The notes under the pieces: model-generated | What the model saw: only the letters and a program-made list of their open reading frames with translations | What the model was told of the DNA's origin: nothing | Database searches by the model: none | Source: Roseomonas sp. | Lineage (GTDB): Bacteria > Pseudomonadota > Alphaproteobacteria > Acetobacterales > Acetobacteraceae | NCBI GenBank assembly: GCA_020249415.1 | Contig: JADCFR010000137.1 | Span: forward strand, 1-9,062 | Length of the DNA stretch: 9,062 nt | Direction: 5' to 3' | Shown here: piece by piece, positions 1 through 6,182 of the stretch | How positions within the stretch are numbered: the stretch's first letter is position 1 | Layout of the letters: each line of letters starts with the position of its first letter | Program-made: the position numbers and the translations under genes

Positions 1-294
1 GCGCGTATCGGGCAATTCCACCGTGACCGGCCCCGCATCAAGATCAATGATCGCGAAGGAATAAAGCGTATCGCGGTTCATGCGCACCACGCCCTGCTGG
101 TCCAGCGGCGTGACATCGCGCAGATGAAAAAAGCGGCCCAGAGCGCCTTGCGCGACATAGGTAGCGAAATAATGATCCGTTTCGGCGCGGGCGAAGTTAT
201 CCACCGTGACGCGCTGTGGGGCCTGGGCCTGCGTCGGCCCTGCCAGGCTGAACGTGAAGCAGAACAGCAGCAGGTACAGAAAGTTTTTCATCAT
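1..294 (-). CDS. DUF1254 family secreted protein, N-terminal part (cut by window edge)
   Basis: This minus-strand frame is open from the window edge to ATG codons at 294 and 291. It begins MMKNFLYLLLF, a short basic n-region and hydrophobic core ending in an AQA-type signal peptidase I site near residue 24, so export to the periplasm is expected. The mature start (VTVDNFARAETDHYF, then GRFFHLRD, RMNRDTLYSF and DLDAGPVTVELP) matches what I know of DUF1254 proteins, which usually carry a C-terminal DUF1214 domain; that part would lie outside the window. The biochemical role of the family is unknown. A GGTGGAG sequence sits about 5 bases before the 294 ATG and 8 before the 291 ATG, so the two starts cannot be separated. 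Ninety-eight codons are visible. The gene is divergent from the carboxypeptidase, with 88 bases between the two starts. Confidence 0.8.
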   Translation of the reverse strand, partial: MMKNFLYLLLFCFTFSLAGPTQAQAPQRVTVDNFARAETDHYFATYVAQGALGRFFHLRDVTPLDQQGVVRMNRDTLYSFAIIDLDAGPVTVELPDTR

Positions 295-316
295 CGGTAC
301 TCCACCTTTCGAGGCC

Positions 317-344
317 TTGGCTGGCAGAAGATTGCCGCTATGTT
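317..344 (+). promoter_or_regulatory. Candidate sigma-70-like promoter for the M32 carboxypeptidase
   Basis: TTGGCT (317-322) and TATGTT (339-344) each match the -35 and -10 consensus at four of six positions and are separated by 16 bases. This places a transcription start near 351, about 30 bases before the ATG at 383. The site lies in the only divergent gap available to this gene. The match is weak and rests on inspection alone. Confidence 0.3.
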
Positions 345-382
345 CAAAGACTAAAGGTAACCCACGCCCTCAGGAATGAGCT

Positions 383-1768
383 ATGTCAAACGCAGCCTAT
401 GCCAGCCTGAAATCCCGCTTTGGGCGCATCGCCGCGCTGAATGAAGCCGCCGCCATGCTGCATTGGGATGCGAGCGCCATGATGCCGCCGGGCGGCGGTG
501 CGGCGCGGGGCGAGCAATTGGCGACCCTTGCCGGGCTTGCGCATGAATTGCTGACCGCGCCGGCGGTGGCGGAAGGCTTGGCGGTGGCCGAGGCAGAAGG
601 CGAATGGGACAGCGCCAACCTTGCCTTGATGCGCCGCGCCCATGCGCGTGCCACCGCCTTGCCGACCAGTCTGGTGGAAGCGTCCACGCGTGCCAATTCA
701 GCCTGCGAGAAAATCTGGCGGGAGGCCAAGGCGCGCGCGGATTTCGCCATGGTGCGCCCGGCGCTCACGGAAGTTGTCGCCCTGCAACGCGAAACCGCCG
801 CAGCACTTTCATCGGCGCTTGGCATGGCGCCTTATGATGCGCTGATGGATGGCTATCAGCGCGGCGTCACCGCAGCCGATGTCGAGCCCGTCTTCGCGGC
901 CTATGAGGCGTTTCTGGCCGAAGCCTTGCCACGCGCCGAGGAACTCCAAGCCAAGCGCGGTGCGCCGGTGCCACTGACGGGTAGTTTTCCCGTGCCGGCG
1001 CAGAAGGCGCTGTGCCAGGCGCTCTCCGCACGTATTGGTTTGGAATATGATCACGCGCGGCTGGATGAATCGCTGCATCCCTTTTGCGGCGGCACGCCCA
1101 CCGATGTGCGCATCACGACTTTCTATGATGAGGGCGATGTCGCCAAGGCGCTGCTGGGTGTGCTGCATGAAACCGGGCATGCGCTTTATGAACGCGGCTT
1201 GCCGGCGGCCTATGCGCGCCAGCCAGTGGGTGAGGCAGCGGGGATGGCGGCGCATGAAAGCCAATCGCTGATTGTTGAAATGCAGGCCTGCCGTTCGGAT
1301 GCCTTCTTACGCTTTATGGGCGGCGAATTGCGCGCGCGTTTCGGCTGCGACGCGGCGGTAGTGGCGCCCGAAAACCTCGCACGGCTATGGCGGCGCGTAT
1401 CGCGCGGCTTTATTCGCGTGGATGCGGATGAAATCACCTATCCTGCCCATGTCATTCTGCGCTTTCGGCTGGAAAAGGCGATGATCGAAGGCGCGCTACA
1501 GGTCGCTGATCTGCCGGCGGCTTGGAATGAGGGGTTGGAGAAGCTTCTCGGCATCCGCCCGCCCAATGATGCCAAAGGCTGCTTGCAGGATATCCATTGG
1601 CATGACGGCGCCTTTGGCTATTTCCCATCCTATACGCTGGGGGCCATGGCGGCGGCGCAATTGATGAAGGCAGCGCGCGCAGCGGAACCGGGGTTGGATG
1701 CGGCGCTGGCAGAGGGTGATATGGCGCCGCTGCTCGGCTGGCTGCGCGTCCATATGCATGGCAAGTGA
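383..1768 (+). CDS. M32 family metallocarboxypeptidase (Taq type), ends early at an in-frame TGA
   Basis: This zinc carboxypeptidase removes C-terminal residues from peptides, presumably in the cytoplasm, since no signal peptide is visible. The zinc motif HETGH is at residues 262-266. The third ligand is E292 in HESQS, 26 residues after the second His, the spacing known for M32 enzymes. Other family blocks are the N-terminal LHWDASAMMPPGG, the HPFCGG block before the zinc site, IRVDADEITYPAH, and HDGAFGYFPSYTLGAM near the end. The ATG at 383 has AGGA at 372-375, 7 bases upstream. The visible product is 461 residues, while M32 enzymes are usually about 490-505. The shortfall is explained by TGA at 1766-1768: the same frame continues to 1870 and encodes the typical family C-terminus (separate entry). 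The gene may therefore be freshly mutated, mis-sequenced, or read through. The catalytic core is intact; whether the shortened protein folds is unknown. Confidence 0.92.
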   Translation: MSNAAYASLKSRFGRIAALNEAAAMLHWDASAMMPPGGGAARGEQLATLAGLAHELLTAPAVAEGLAVAEAEGEWDSANLALMRRAHARATALPTSLVEASTRANSACEKIWREAKARADFAMVRPALTEVVALQRETAAALSSALGMAPYDALMDGYQRGVTAADVEPVFAAYEAFLAEALPRAEELQAKRGAPVPLTGSFPVPAQKALCQALSARIGLEYDHARLDESLHPFCGGTPTDVRITTFYDEGDVAKALLGVLHETGHALYERGLPAAYARQPVGEAAGMAAHESQSLIVEMQACRSDAFLRFMGGELRARFGCDAAVVAPENLARLWRRVSRGFIRVDADEITYPAHVILRFRLEKAMIEGALQVADLPAAWNEGLEKLLGIRPPNDAKGCLQDIHWHDGAFGYFPSYTLGAMAAAQLMKAARAAEPGLDAALAEGDMAPLLGWLRVHMHGK

Positions 1769-1870
1769 TCGCTGCTCGGCTTTCAGGATTTATTGCGCGT
1801 AGCAACGGGCAAGCCGCTGGACCCGAATGATTTCATGGATCATCTGCGGGTGCGGTATTTGGCGCCGTAA
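1769..1870 (+). pseudogene. Detached in-frame C-terminus of the M32 carboxypeptidase
   Basis: Directly after the TGA at 1766-1768, and in the same frame, 33 sense codons run to TAA at 1868-1870. They encode a segment with ATGKPLDPNDF followed by HLRVRYLAP. This resembles the C-terminal helix of M32 carboxypeptidases, where an H..GK/R segment is followed by an ATG/VTG..L block, an F..YL motif and a KY/RY end. Adding one residue for the TGA plus these 33 gives 495 residues, the normal family length. No frameshift or further stop is present, so the region looks freshly separated or still translated by readthrough. No start codon with an SD suggests independent translation. That this is the missing C-terminus is strongly supported by frame and motif; whether it is expressed cannot be judged. 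Confidence 0.8.
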
Positions 1871-1875
1871 ACGGG

Positions 1876-2568
1876 TTAGGCGATTTCCCGCAGCATCTTG
1901 GCGCGCATGGCGCGGGCGAAATCGCGCCGCGTTTCAGCTACCATCACAAAGGCGCCAGGCCCGCCCATGATGTTGCGTTCATAATGCACATGCAGTGGTT
2001 CATTGCCGCGCGTCACCGGCGCGATTTCAATGGCCAGCCCATTGATGGTGATGCCCTGCGCCACTGCCGCATCCCGCGCATCGGGGGCAAGGATGATGGA
2101 ACGCATATCCGGCCCATCGCCAGCCACATCAATCACGCGCTCATGCGCGCGAAAAGGTGCCGCGGCAATCAAGGCCGCTGCATGGGCAATGGCGTCCCCA
2201 ATCGCGTTATAGCTTTGCCGTGATCGTGGCGCGGCCAGTACGGCATTGGCGAATACCTGCGCGGAGGCCGCGTCAGCAACGCGATGCCAATCCACCACCA
2301 GGGCAGCGCCACCTGGACTGCCCCATTCCGTCATGGCCAGCGCAATGGCGCGGCGCGGATTGGCGGCGATGGCGGCCAGCACCGCAGGATGAATGATGGA
2401 TTCGGCAATGCCTTCGCGTTGCAGGCGAAACTCATCCGCATCAATGGAACCGGAAGCATCCATCGCCAGCACCAGCAGCAAATCCACTTCCGGGACCGCT
2501 TGCGCCTGCACGGCGGCACCGATCAGCGCTGGCGCAAGCAGCACACCGCGGCGTGGCCATTTCAGCAT
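1876..2568 (-). CDS. Secreted DUF1194 (VWA-like) protein
   Basis: The 230-residue product starts with PRRGVLLAPALIGAA and an AQA site near residue 24, a Sec- or possibly Tat-type signal peptide, so it should be periplasmic. The mature part carries a MIDAS-like DASGS at residues 37-41 within a hydrophobic strand (VDLLLVLAMDASGSID). It later has RVIDVAGDGPD and ends with a RRDFARAMRAKMLREIA helix. This is the DUF1194 pattern, a von Willebrand A-like fold of unknown partner. I chose the ATG at 2568. A TTG at 2571 is also in frame, but the ATG forms a TGATG junction with the stop of the upstream lyase and has GGAAGGG about 7 bases before it. The gene is last in the three-gene minus operon. Its stop lies 5 bases from the end of the readthrough frame of the convergent carboxypeptidase, leaving no room for a terminator between them. 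Confidence 0.85.
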   Translation of the reverse strand: MLKWPRRGVLLAPALIGAAVQAQAVPEVDLLLVLAMDASGSIDADEFRLQREGIAESIIHPAVLAAIAANPRRAIALAMTEWGSPGGAALVVDWHRVADAASAQVFANAVLAAPRSRQSYNAIGDAIAHAAALIAAAPFRAHERVIDVAGDGPDMRSIILAPDARDAAVAQGITINGLAIEIAPVTRGNEPLHVHYERNIMGGPGAFVMVAETRRDFARAMRAKMLREIA

Positions 2569-3437
2569 CAACGAGCCCTTCCCAAAAGGCGACGCGCACG
2601 TTCTACCACGGGAAGGTCAATCATCGCACCTTCAAAAGCAACCGCGCCCTTGCCTTCCGCAAGCGCCACATCAAAGGCGGCAATCAGCCGGCGCGCGCGC
2701 TCAACCTCAGCCGGCGCCGGCCCGTATTCCTCATTCACCACAGCCACCTGCGCGGGATGGATGCAGGCCGCGCAACCGAAGCCTAGTGCGCGTGACCGCC
2801 TGAGCGACGTGCGATAGGCATCAAGATCGGAAAAATCCGCAAAAACGCCAATGGACCCGAGCGGCAGGATACGCGCTGCGCGCGCCGCTGCCACCGCCAT
2901 CATGCCATAGACATAAAGCGAATCAGCCCCCGGCACCGCTTCCAATTCGGTCGAGAGATCTTCCGAACCAACGCCAAGTGCCGCCATGCGCGGATCGGCC
3001 AAGGCAATCGCATGCAAGGCGGGCAGCGCATCGGGCGTTTCCACCACGCCGATGAAGCGCGTATGGCCAATCGGCATGCCAAGCGCCGCTTCCCGCGCTG
3101 CCACCACTTCCGACAAAAGCTTGATATGTTCCGGCCCCATCACCTTGGGCAGCATGAGTGATGAAACTTCCGGCATAATCGCCGCCGCAATATCCGACAC
3201 GGCCAATTCCAAGGGCCGATTGATGCGCACGCAAATTTCCTGCCCATGCGCGGCAATGGTCTTGGCCGCCCCCGGCAACGCCGCGCGTGCGGTTTCTTTC
3301 TCACTCGGTGGGATGGAATCTTCCAGATCAAGAATGATCACATCCGCGCCGCGCGTATGCGCCTTGGCGATAAAGCGCTCCGCCACCGCCGGGATGAACA
3401 GCAAGGATCGCCAGCTATTCGGGTTTGATGTCGGCAT
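2568..3437 (-). CDS. CitE-like HpcH/HpaI aldolase family lyase (possible citramalyl/malyl-CoA lyase)
   Basis: A 289-residue cytoplasmic TIM-barrel lyase of the CitE/malyl-CoA lyase family, which cleaves 3-hydroxy-dicarboxyl-CoA esters in a Mg-dependent retro-Claisen reaction. Visible blocks are RSLLFIP (10-16), DLEDSIPPSEK (37-47), the CoA/substrate Arg in VRIN (R71), PKV (97-99), ETP with E133, GSEDLS with D160, and a C-terminal CIHPAQVAVVN. E133 and D160 are 27 residues apart, the spacing of the Mg ligands in malyl-CoA lyases. Its length fits stand-alone CitE-like proteins rather than the longer malyl-CoA lyases. The ATG overlaps the hydratase stop by one base (TGATG at 3435-3439), implying translational coupling. 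Paired with a mesaconyl/itaconyl-CoA hydratase-like gene, (S)-citramalyl-CoA is the most likely substrate, giving pyruvate and acetyl-CoA. Substrate assignment is inference; the family call is firm. Confidence 0.88.
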   Translation of the reverse strand: MPTSNPNSWRSLLFIPAVAERFIAKAHTRGADVIILDLEDSIPPSEKETARAALPGAAKTIAAHGQEICVRINRPLELAVSDIAAAIMPEVSSLMLPKVMGPEHIKLLSEVVAAREAALGMPIGHTRFIGVVETPDALPALHAIALADPRMAALGVGSEDLSTELEAVPGADSLYVYGMMAVAAARAARILPLGSIGVFADFSDLDAYRTSLRRSRALGFGCAACIHPAQVAVVNEEYGPAPAEVERARRLIAAFDVALAEGKGAVAFEGAMIDLPVVERARRLLGRAR

Positions 3438-4306
3438 CAGACAAACGCCGCTTCCAGCTTGGCGCAGAGATAGCCATCCTTATCCGCCGCCCAGCATTCC
3501 ATCCTGCCATCCGCCTGCGCCGCGCCGCAGAGCGTGACGGTATCCCCCACCCAAAGCGGCCGCGCGAGCCGCGCGGTGAAACCCACCAGCCGCCCGGTTG
3601 CGCGCTTCAACGCCGCATCCAGAATCAACTGCATGGTCAGGCCGCCATTTTGAACCGTTGCCTGATAGCCTTCCTCATCCCGCGCATAATCCGCATCGTA
3701 ATGGATGCGATGCGCATTCCAGGTGACCGAGGAATAGCGAAACACCAAGGGCGAGGACAGCAAGACCTTATCCGACCAGGCGGCACCCTCAGGCGCCGGT
3801 ACCGGCGGGGTCGCGGTGGTTTTCTGGCCGGGGGGAGTTGCCTCGCGGTACATCGCGTCAAATTCCTCAACGGCAATCACCTGGCCGCGGCTTTCGATGG
3901 TGTGGCGCATGGTCAGCACCGCCATGCGGCCCGTGCGGCCATGCTTGGGCGCAATCGCCGCGACCTCGGCCTTTTTGATCGCGGGTTCACCGACAATCAG
4001 ATTACCATTGATGGTCACACGCCGCCCCGCCCCCATGCGGCGCGGCAGCGGAATGGGCGGCAGGAACACGCCCTTATTCGGGTGGCCATCCGGGCCGATA
4101 TCGGATTGCTTGGCGATATCGGGAAAGAACATGCTGAACCAATGCGGCGGCAGCGCCATGCCCTGGGTGATACTCGCCGGGTCCATATCCAGCATGCCGG
4201 CGATGCGGCGCGCCGATGACAGCCCGATCTCATCTTCCACAATACGCGTCCGCCCCACCCAAGGGGCAAGCGCGGCAATCGCCGCATCAAATTCAGCATC
4301 GGTCAT
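3437..4306 (-). CDS. FAS1-like/MaoC hotdog hydratase (mesaconyl-C4-CoA or itaconyl-CoA hydratase type)
   Basis: A 289-residue protein with an N-terminal FAS1-like dehydratase domain and a C-terminal MaoC-like hotdog half. The N-terminal part includes LPPHWFSMFFPD and LPPIPLPRRMGAGRRV. The second half carries LVFRYSSVTWNAHRIHYDADYA, with the hydratase motif N-H-R-I-H-Y-D around residues 197-204, then PLWVGDTV. This arrangement is that of the HTD2-like group containing mesaconyl-C4-CoA hydratase and itaconyl-CoA hydratase, which add water to an unsaturated C5-dicarboxyl-CoA to form citramalyl-CoA. A GTG at 4324 would add six residues but lacks an SD; the ATG at 4306 has GGGA 9 bases upstream and was chosen. 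It is the first gene of the minus operon, joined by a one-base overlap to the CitE-like lyase that would cleave its product. Other unsaturated acyl-CoAs cannot be excluded as substrates. Confidence 0.85.
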   Translation of the reverse strand: MTDAEFDAAIAALAPWVGRTRIVEDEIGLSSARRIAGMLDMDPASITQGMALPPHWFSMFFPDIAKQSDIGPDGHPNKGVFLPPIPLPRRMGAGRRVTINGNLIVGEPAIKKAEVAAIAPKHGRTGRMAVLTMRHTIESRGQVIAVEEFDAMYREATPPGQKTTATPPVPAPEGAAWSDKVLLSSPLVFRYSSVTWNAHRIHYDADYARDEEGYQATVQNGGLTMQLILDAALKRATGRLVGFTARLARPLWVGDTVTLCGAAQADGRMECWAADKDGYLCAKLEAAFV

Positions 4307-4504
4307 GGCATTGCATCCCAGCACAAATGACTAAGCCGCCCATTGGGCGCGGCGGCAGCGGTAACGCCCGGCATGCCATCCGGCAAGGTCTCGGGCACCA
4401 GCCCGACCGATGAAGATGTATAGCGCCGCAGCCCGCAGGTGCCGCAGCATGGTCAGCGCGCGGCTTTTCCGGTTAGGCTGGCCCCAACCAAGGAGGATCG
4501 AAGC
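4307..4504. other. Divergent intergenic region between the hydratase operon and the dehydrogenase operon
   Basis: At 198 bases this is the longest gene-free stretch in the window and must hold the promoters for both divergent operons. I find no convincing -35/-10 pair on either strand. A compact palindrome CGCCCATTGGGCG lies at 4337-4349, 31-43 bases before the hydratase ATG, and extends outward to GCC/GGC if one base is bulged. With a one-base centre it cannot form a hairpin, but it could be a dyad bound by a regulator. A minus-strand frame of about 39 codons starting at 4450 (MLRHLRAAAL) has no SD and resembles no family I know, so it is not called as a gene. Confidence 0.5.
4491..4496 (+). 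promoter_or_regulatory. Shine-Dalgarno site deciding the dehydrogenase start
   Basis: AGGAGG at 4491-4496, part of AAGGAGGA, lies 8 bases before the ATG at 4505. It settles the start there rather than at an in-frame upstream codon at 4439, which would add 22 residues in front of the Rossmann fold. Confidence 0.85.
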
Positions 4505-5431
4505 ATGAGGCAGAATATCAAGCATGTCGCGGTAATTGGCGCGGGCACCATTGGCGCTTCCTGGGCGGCTTATTTCCTGAGCCGTGGCTTGAGTGTGACG
4601 GCAAGCGATCCCTCCCCCGGCGCGCCGGATCTGATCCGCCGTATGGTGGAAAACGCCTGGCCCATCCTGATGCGCCTTGGCGGCAAGGCGGATGCCAACC
4701 CCAATGCCTGGCGCTTTGAAGCGGACCCGGTGGCGGCCGTTGCTGGGGCGGATTTCGTGCAGGAAAGCGCGCCGGAGCGCCTGGAGGTGAAGCAGCCCTT
4801 GCTCGCGCGGATTGATGCCGCTTTGCCGGCGGATGTGGTGATTGCGTCCTCCACTTCCGGGCTGCTCGCCAGCCGCCTATCGGAACAATGCGCGCATGCC
4901 GAACGCGTGGTGATCGGCCACCCCTTCAACCCGCCGCATCTGATTCCCTTGGTGGAGGTTGTGGGCGGTGCCAAGGGTAGCCCAGAAGCCGTGCAGGCGG
5001 CGATGGAATTCTATCGCGCCATCGGCAAGTATCCGATCGAAATCAAAAAGGAAGTACCAGGCCATTTGGCGAACCGCTTGCAGGCGGCGCTTTGGCGCGA
5101 AGCGGTGCATCTGGTGGCGGAGGGGGTCGCGAGTGTTGCCGATGTGGATGCCGCAATCAGCGAAGGCCCTGGGCTGCGCTGGGCGCTGATGGGGCCGCAT
5201 ACCACCTTCCATCTGGCCGGCGGAGAAGGCGGCATGGCGCATTTTCTGCACCATTTGCTGCCGGCGGTGACAAGCTGGTGGGATGATCTGGGCCATCCGA
5301 AAGTGGATGCTGATTTGCAGCGCGCATTGGCGGAAGGTGTGGCGGAAGGCACCAAGGGTGCCTCCACGCGTGATCTTGCGGCGTGGCGTGACGCAGCTTT
5401 GGTGCGCTTGCTGGAAGCGCGGGGGAAATGA
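4505..5431 (+). CDS. 3-hydroxyacyl-CoA dehydrogenase family oxidoreductase (L-carnitine dehydrogenase-like)
   Basis: A 308-residue NAD-dependent dehydrogenase, presumably cytoplasmic. The N-terminal Rossmann fold shows GAGTIG at residues 12-17 and an acidic D35 at the end of the second strand, which favours NAD over NADP. The catalytic region has SSTSG, then H139 in GHPFNPP, E151 in LVEVV and N190 in HLANR, the Ser/His/Glu/Asn set of 3-hydroxyacyl-CoA dehydrogenases. The single short C-terminal helical domain (GPGLRWALMGPH onward) and total length fit the L-carnitine dehydrogenase / L-gulonate 3-dehydrogenase (lambda-crystallin) branch rather than the longer beta-oxidation enzymes. The substrate is therefore more likely a free beta-hydroxy acid than an acyl-CoA, but the sequence alone does not decide it. 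The start is set by AAGGAGGA at 4490-4497. The stop is 3 bases before the TTG of the WYL regulator, so the two are probably cotranscribed. Confidence 0.85.
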   Translation: MRQNIKHVAVIGAGTIGASWAAYFLSRGLSVTASDPSPGAPDLIRRMVENAWPILMRLGGKADANPNAWRFEADPVAAVAGADFVQESAPERLEVKQPLLARIDAALPADVVIASSTSGLLASRLSEQCAHAERVVIGHPFNPPHLIPLVEVVGGAKGSPEAVQAAMEFYRAIGKYPIEIKKEVPGHLANRLQAALWREAVHLVAEGVASVADVDAAISEGPGLRWALMGPHTTFHLAGGEGGMAHFLHHLLPAVTSWWDDLGHPKVDADLQRALAEGVAEGTKGASTRDLAAWRDAALVRLLEARGK

Positions 5432-5434
5432 ATC

Positions 5435-6118
5435 TTGTCGCGCGCCGCCCGACTGCTCGATCTTTTGCAACTCTTGCGGCAGCATAGGCGGCCGGTAAGT
5501 GGGGCGGTGTTAGCGGCGGAACTCGGCATCAGCCTCCGGAGCTTGTATCGCGACATCGCGACCCTGCAGGGACAAGGCGCTGAGATCAGCGGCGAGGCGG
5601 GCATTGGGTATGTGTTGCGCCCCGGCTTTCTGCTGCCGCCCCTGATGTTCCAGGAAGAGGAGATTGAAGCGCTAGCACTTGGTCTGCGTTGGGTCGCGCA
5701 ACAGGGTGATGAGGTATTGGCGGATGCCTCTCGTGTGGCGCTGGCAAAAATCGCGGGTGTCTTGCCCGCTTCGGCACGCAGCGCGCTTGAAGAATCCTCG
5801 CTTCTGGTGCCGCCCACAGATCAATCGGTCAATGATTTACTGCCGGTGCTGCGGCGCGCCATCCGCGCCGGCCATAGGCTCGTGCTGCGCTATCGCGACG
5901 AGAAAGGGAAGGAAACAGAACGGGGCGTTTGGCCCTTTGGCCTAGTCTATTTCGATCAGGTACGGCTGCTCGCGGCCTGGTGTGAATTGCGCGAAGATTT
6001 CCGCCATTTTCGGGCCGATCGCATCACTGGCCTGACAGAAACCGGGCAGCGCTATCCGCATCGGCGCCAGATGCTGCAGAAGCAATGGCAGGAAATTGAG
6101 TGTAAAGGACCCTTGTGA
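5435..6118 (+). CDS. WYL-domain helix-turn-helix regulator (YafY type)
   Basis: A 227-residue transcription factor. The N-terminal winged helix (about 1-60) has the pattern RAARLLDLLQLLRQHRRPVSG, LAAELGISLRSLYRDIATLQ and GIGYVLRPGF. The middle (FQEEEIEALALGLRWV) and the C-terminal WYL domain (about 135-215, WPFGLVYFDQVRLLAAW, then REDFRHFRADRI) are typical of YafY proteins. WYL domains are known or thought to sense small ligands. The start is TTG at 5435; no ATG in frame lies before residue 71, and GGGGG at 5421-5425 can serve as SD. The in-frame ending is normal. The gene sits 3 bases behind the dehydrogenase and 64 bases ahead of the VOC gene, and a perfect palindrome begins 7 bases after its stop. 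Control of the VOC-EVE pair, possibly also autoregulation, is inferred from this position. Confidence 0.88.
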   Translation: MSRAARLLDLLQLLRQHRRPVSGAVLAAELGISLRSLYRDIATLQGQGAEISGEAGIGYVLRPGFLLPPLMFQEEEIEALALGLRWVAQQGDEVLADASRVALAKIAGVLPASARSALEESSLLVPPTDQSVNDLLPVLRRAIRAGHRLVLRYRDEKGKETERGVWPFGLVYFDQVRLLAAWCELREDFRHFRADRITGLTETGQRYPHRRQMLQKQWQEIECKGPL

Positions 6119-6124
6119 AGACTG

Positions 6125-6141
6125 CTGACAAAATCTGTCAG
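6125..6141. promoter_or_regulatory. Candidate operator palindrome for the WYL regulator
   Basis: CTGACA-AAATC-TGTCAG is a perfect 6-base inverted repeat with a 5-base spacer, lying between the regulator stop and the VOC gene start. The left arm CTGACA also matches the -35 consensus TTGACA in five of six positions, so a bound dimer could block RNA polymerase. The -10 about 17-18 bases downstream (around 6148-6154) is poor. As an RNA hairpin it has no T tract after it, so it is not a typical terminator. Assignment to the adjacent WYL protein is inference from position. Confidence 0.5.
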
Positions 6142-6161
6142 TGCCAGCGATTAGGTTCGAT

Positions 6162-6175
6162 CTCCTGCACAGGAG
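6162..6175 (+). promoter_or_regulatory. Shine-Dalgarno inside a short inverted repeat ahead of the VOC gene
   Basis: CTCCT-GCAC-AGGAG pairs perfectly over 5 bases around a 4-base loop, and a flanking U-G wobble (6161/6176) is possible. The right arm is the AGGAGG ribosome-binding site (6171-6176), spaced 6 bases from the ATG at 6183. In the mRNA this stem could partly mask the ribosome-binding site. It also confirms 6183 over an upstream in-frame start at 6141. Confidence 0.45.
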
Positions 6176-6182
6176 GAACCCC

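Noticed and set aside
1766..1768. TGA as a selenocysteine codon
   Set aside because: The site is in the C-terminal tail far from the zinc centre, no SECIS-like hairpin is apparent just after it, and no selenocysteine member of M32 is known to me.
1728..1781. 12-base direct repeat CGCTGCTCGGCT at 1728-1739 and 1770-1781
   Set aside because: Both copies are in frame and encode a Leu-Leu-Gly at places where the M32 family plausibly has them, so coding constraint and codon bias explain the match better than a duplication.
2284..2817. Open plus-strand frame of 177 codons across the DUF1194 and lyase genes
   Set aside because: It lies opposite two well-supported minus-strand genes, has a composition rich in Arg, Ala, Ser and Pro typical of antisense frames in GC-rich DNA, and resembles no family.
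3425..4219. Open plus-strand frame of 264 codons opposite the hydratase
   Set aside because: Despite its length it has no recognisable domain and no SD, and the minus-strand frame has clear hydratase motifs.
4331..4450. Minus-strand frame of about 39 codons in the divergent gap
   Set aside because: No SD, no recognisable features, and it fills the space needed for the promoters of two operons.
5011..5817. Open minus-strand frame of 268 codons opposite the dehydrogenase and regulator
   Set aside because: It spans the junction of two recognisable plus-strand genes and is Ser/Arg/Ala-rich, the usual shadow pattern.
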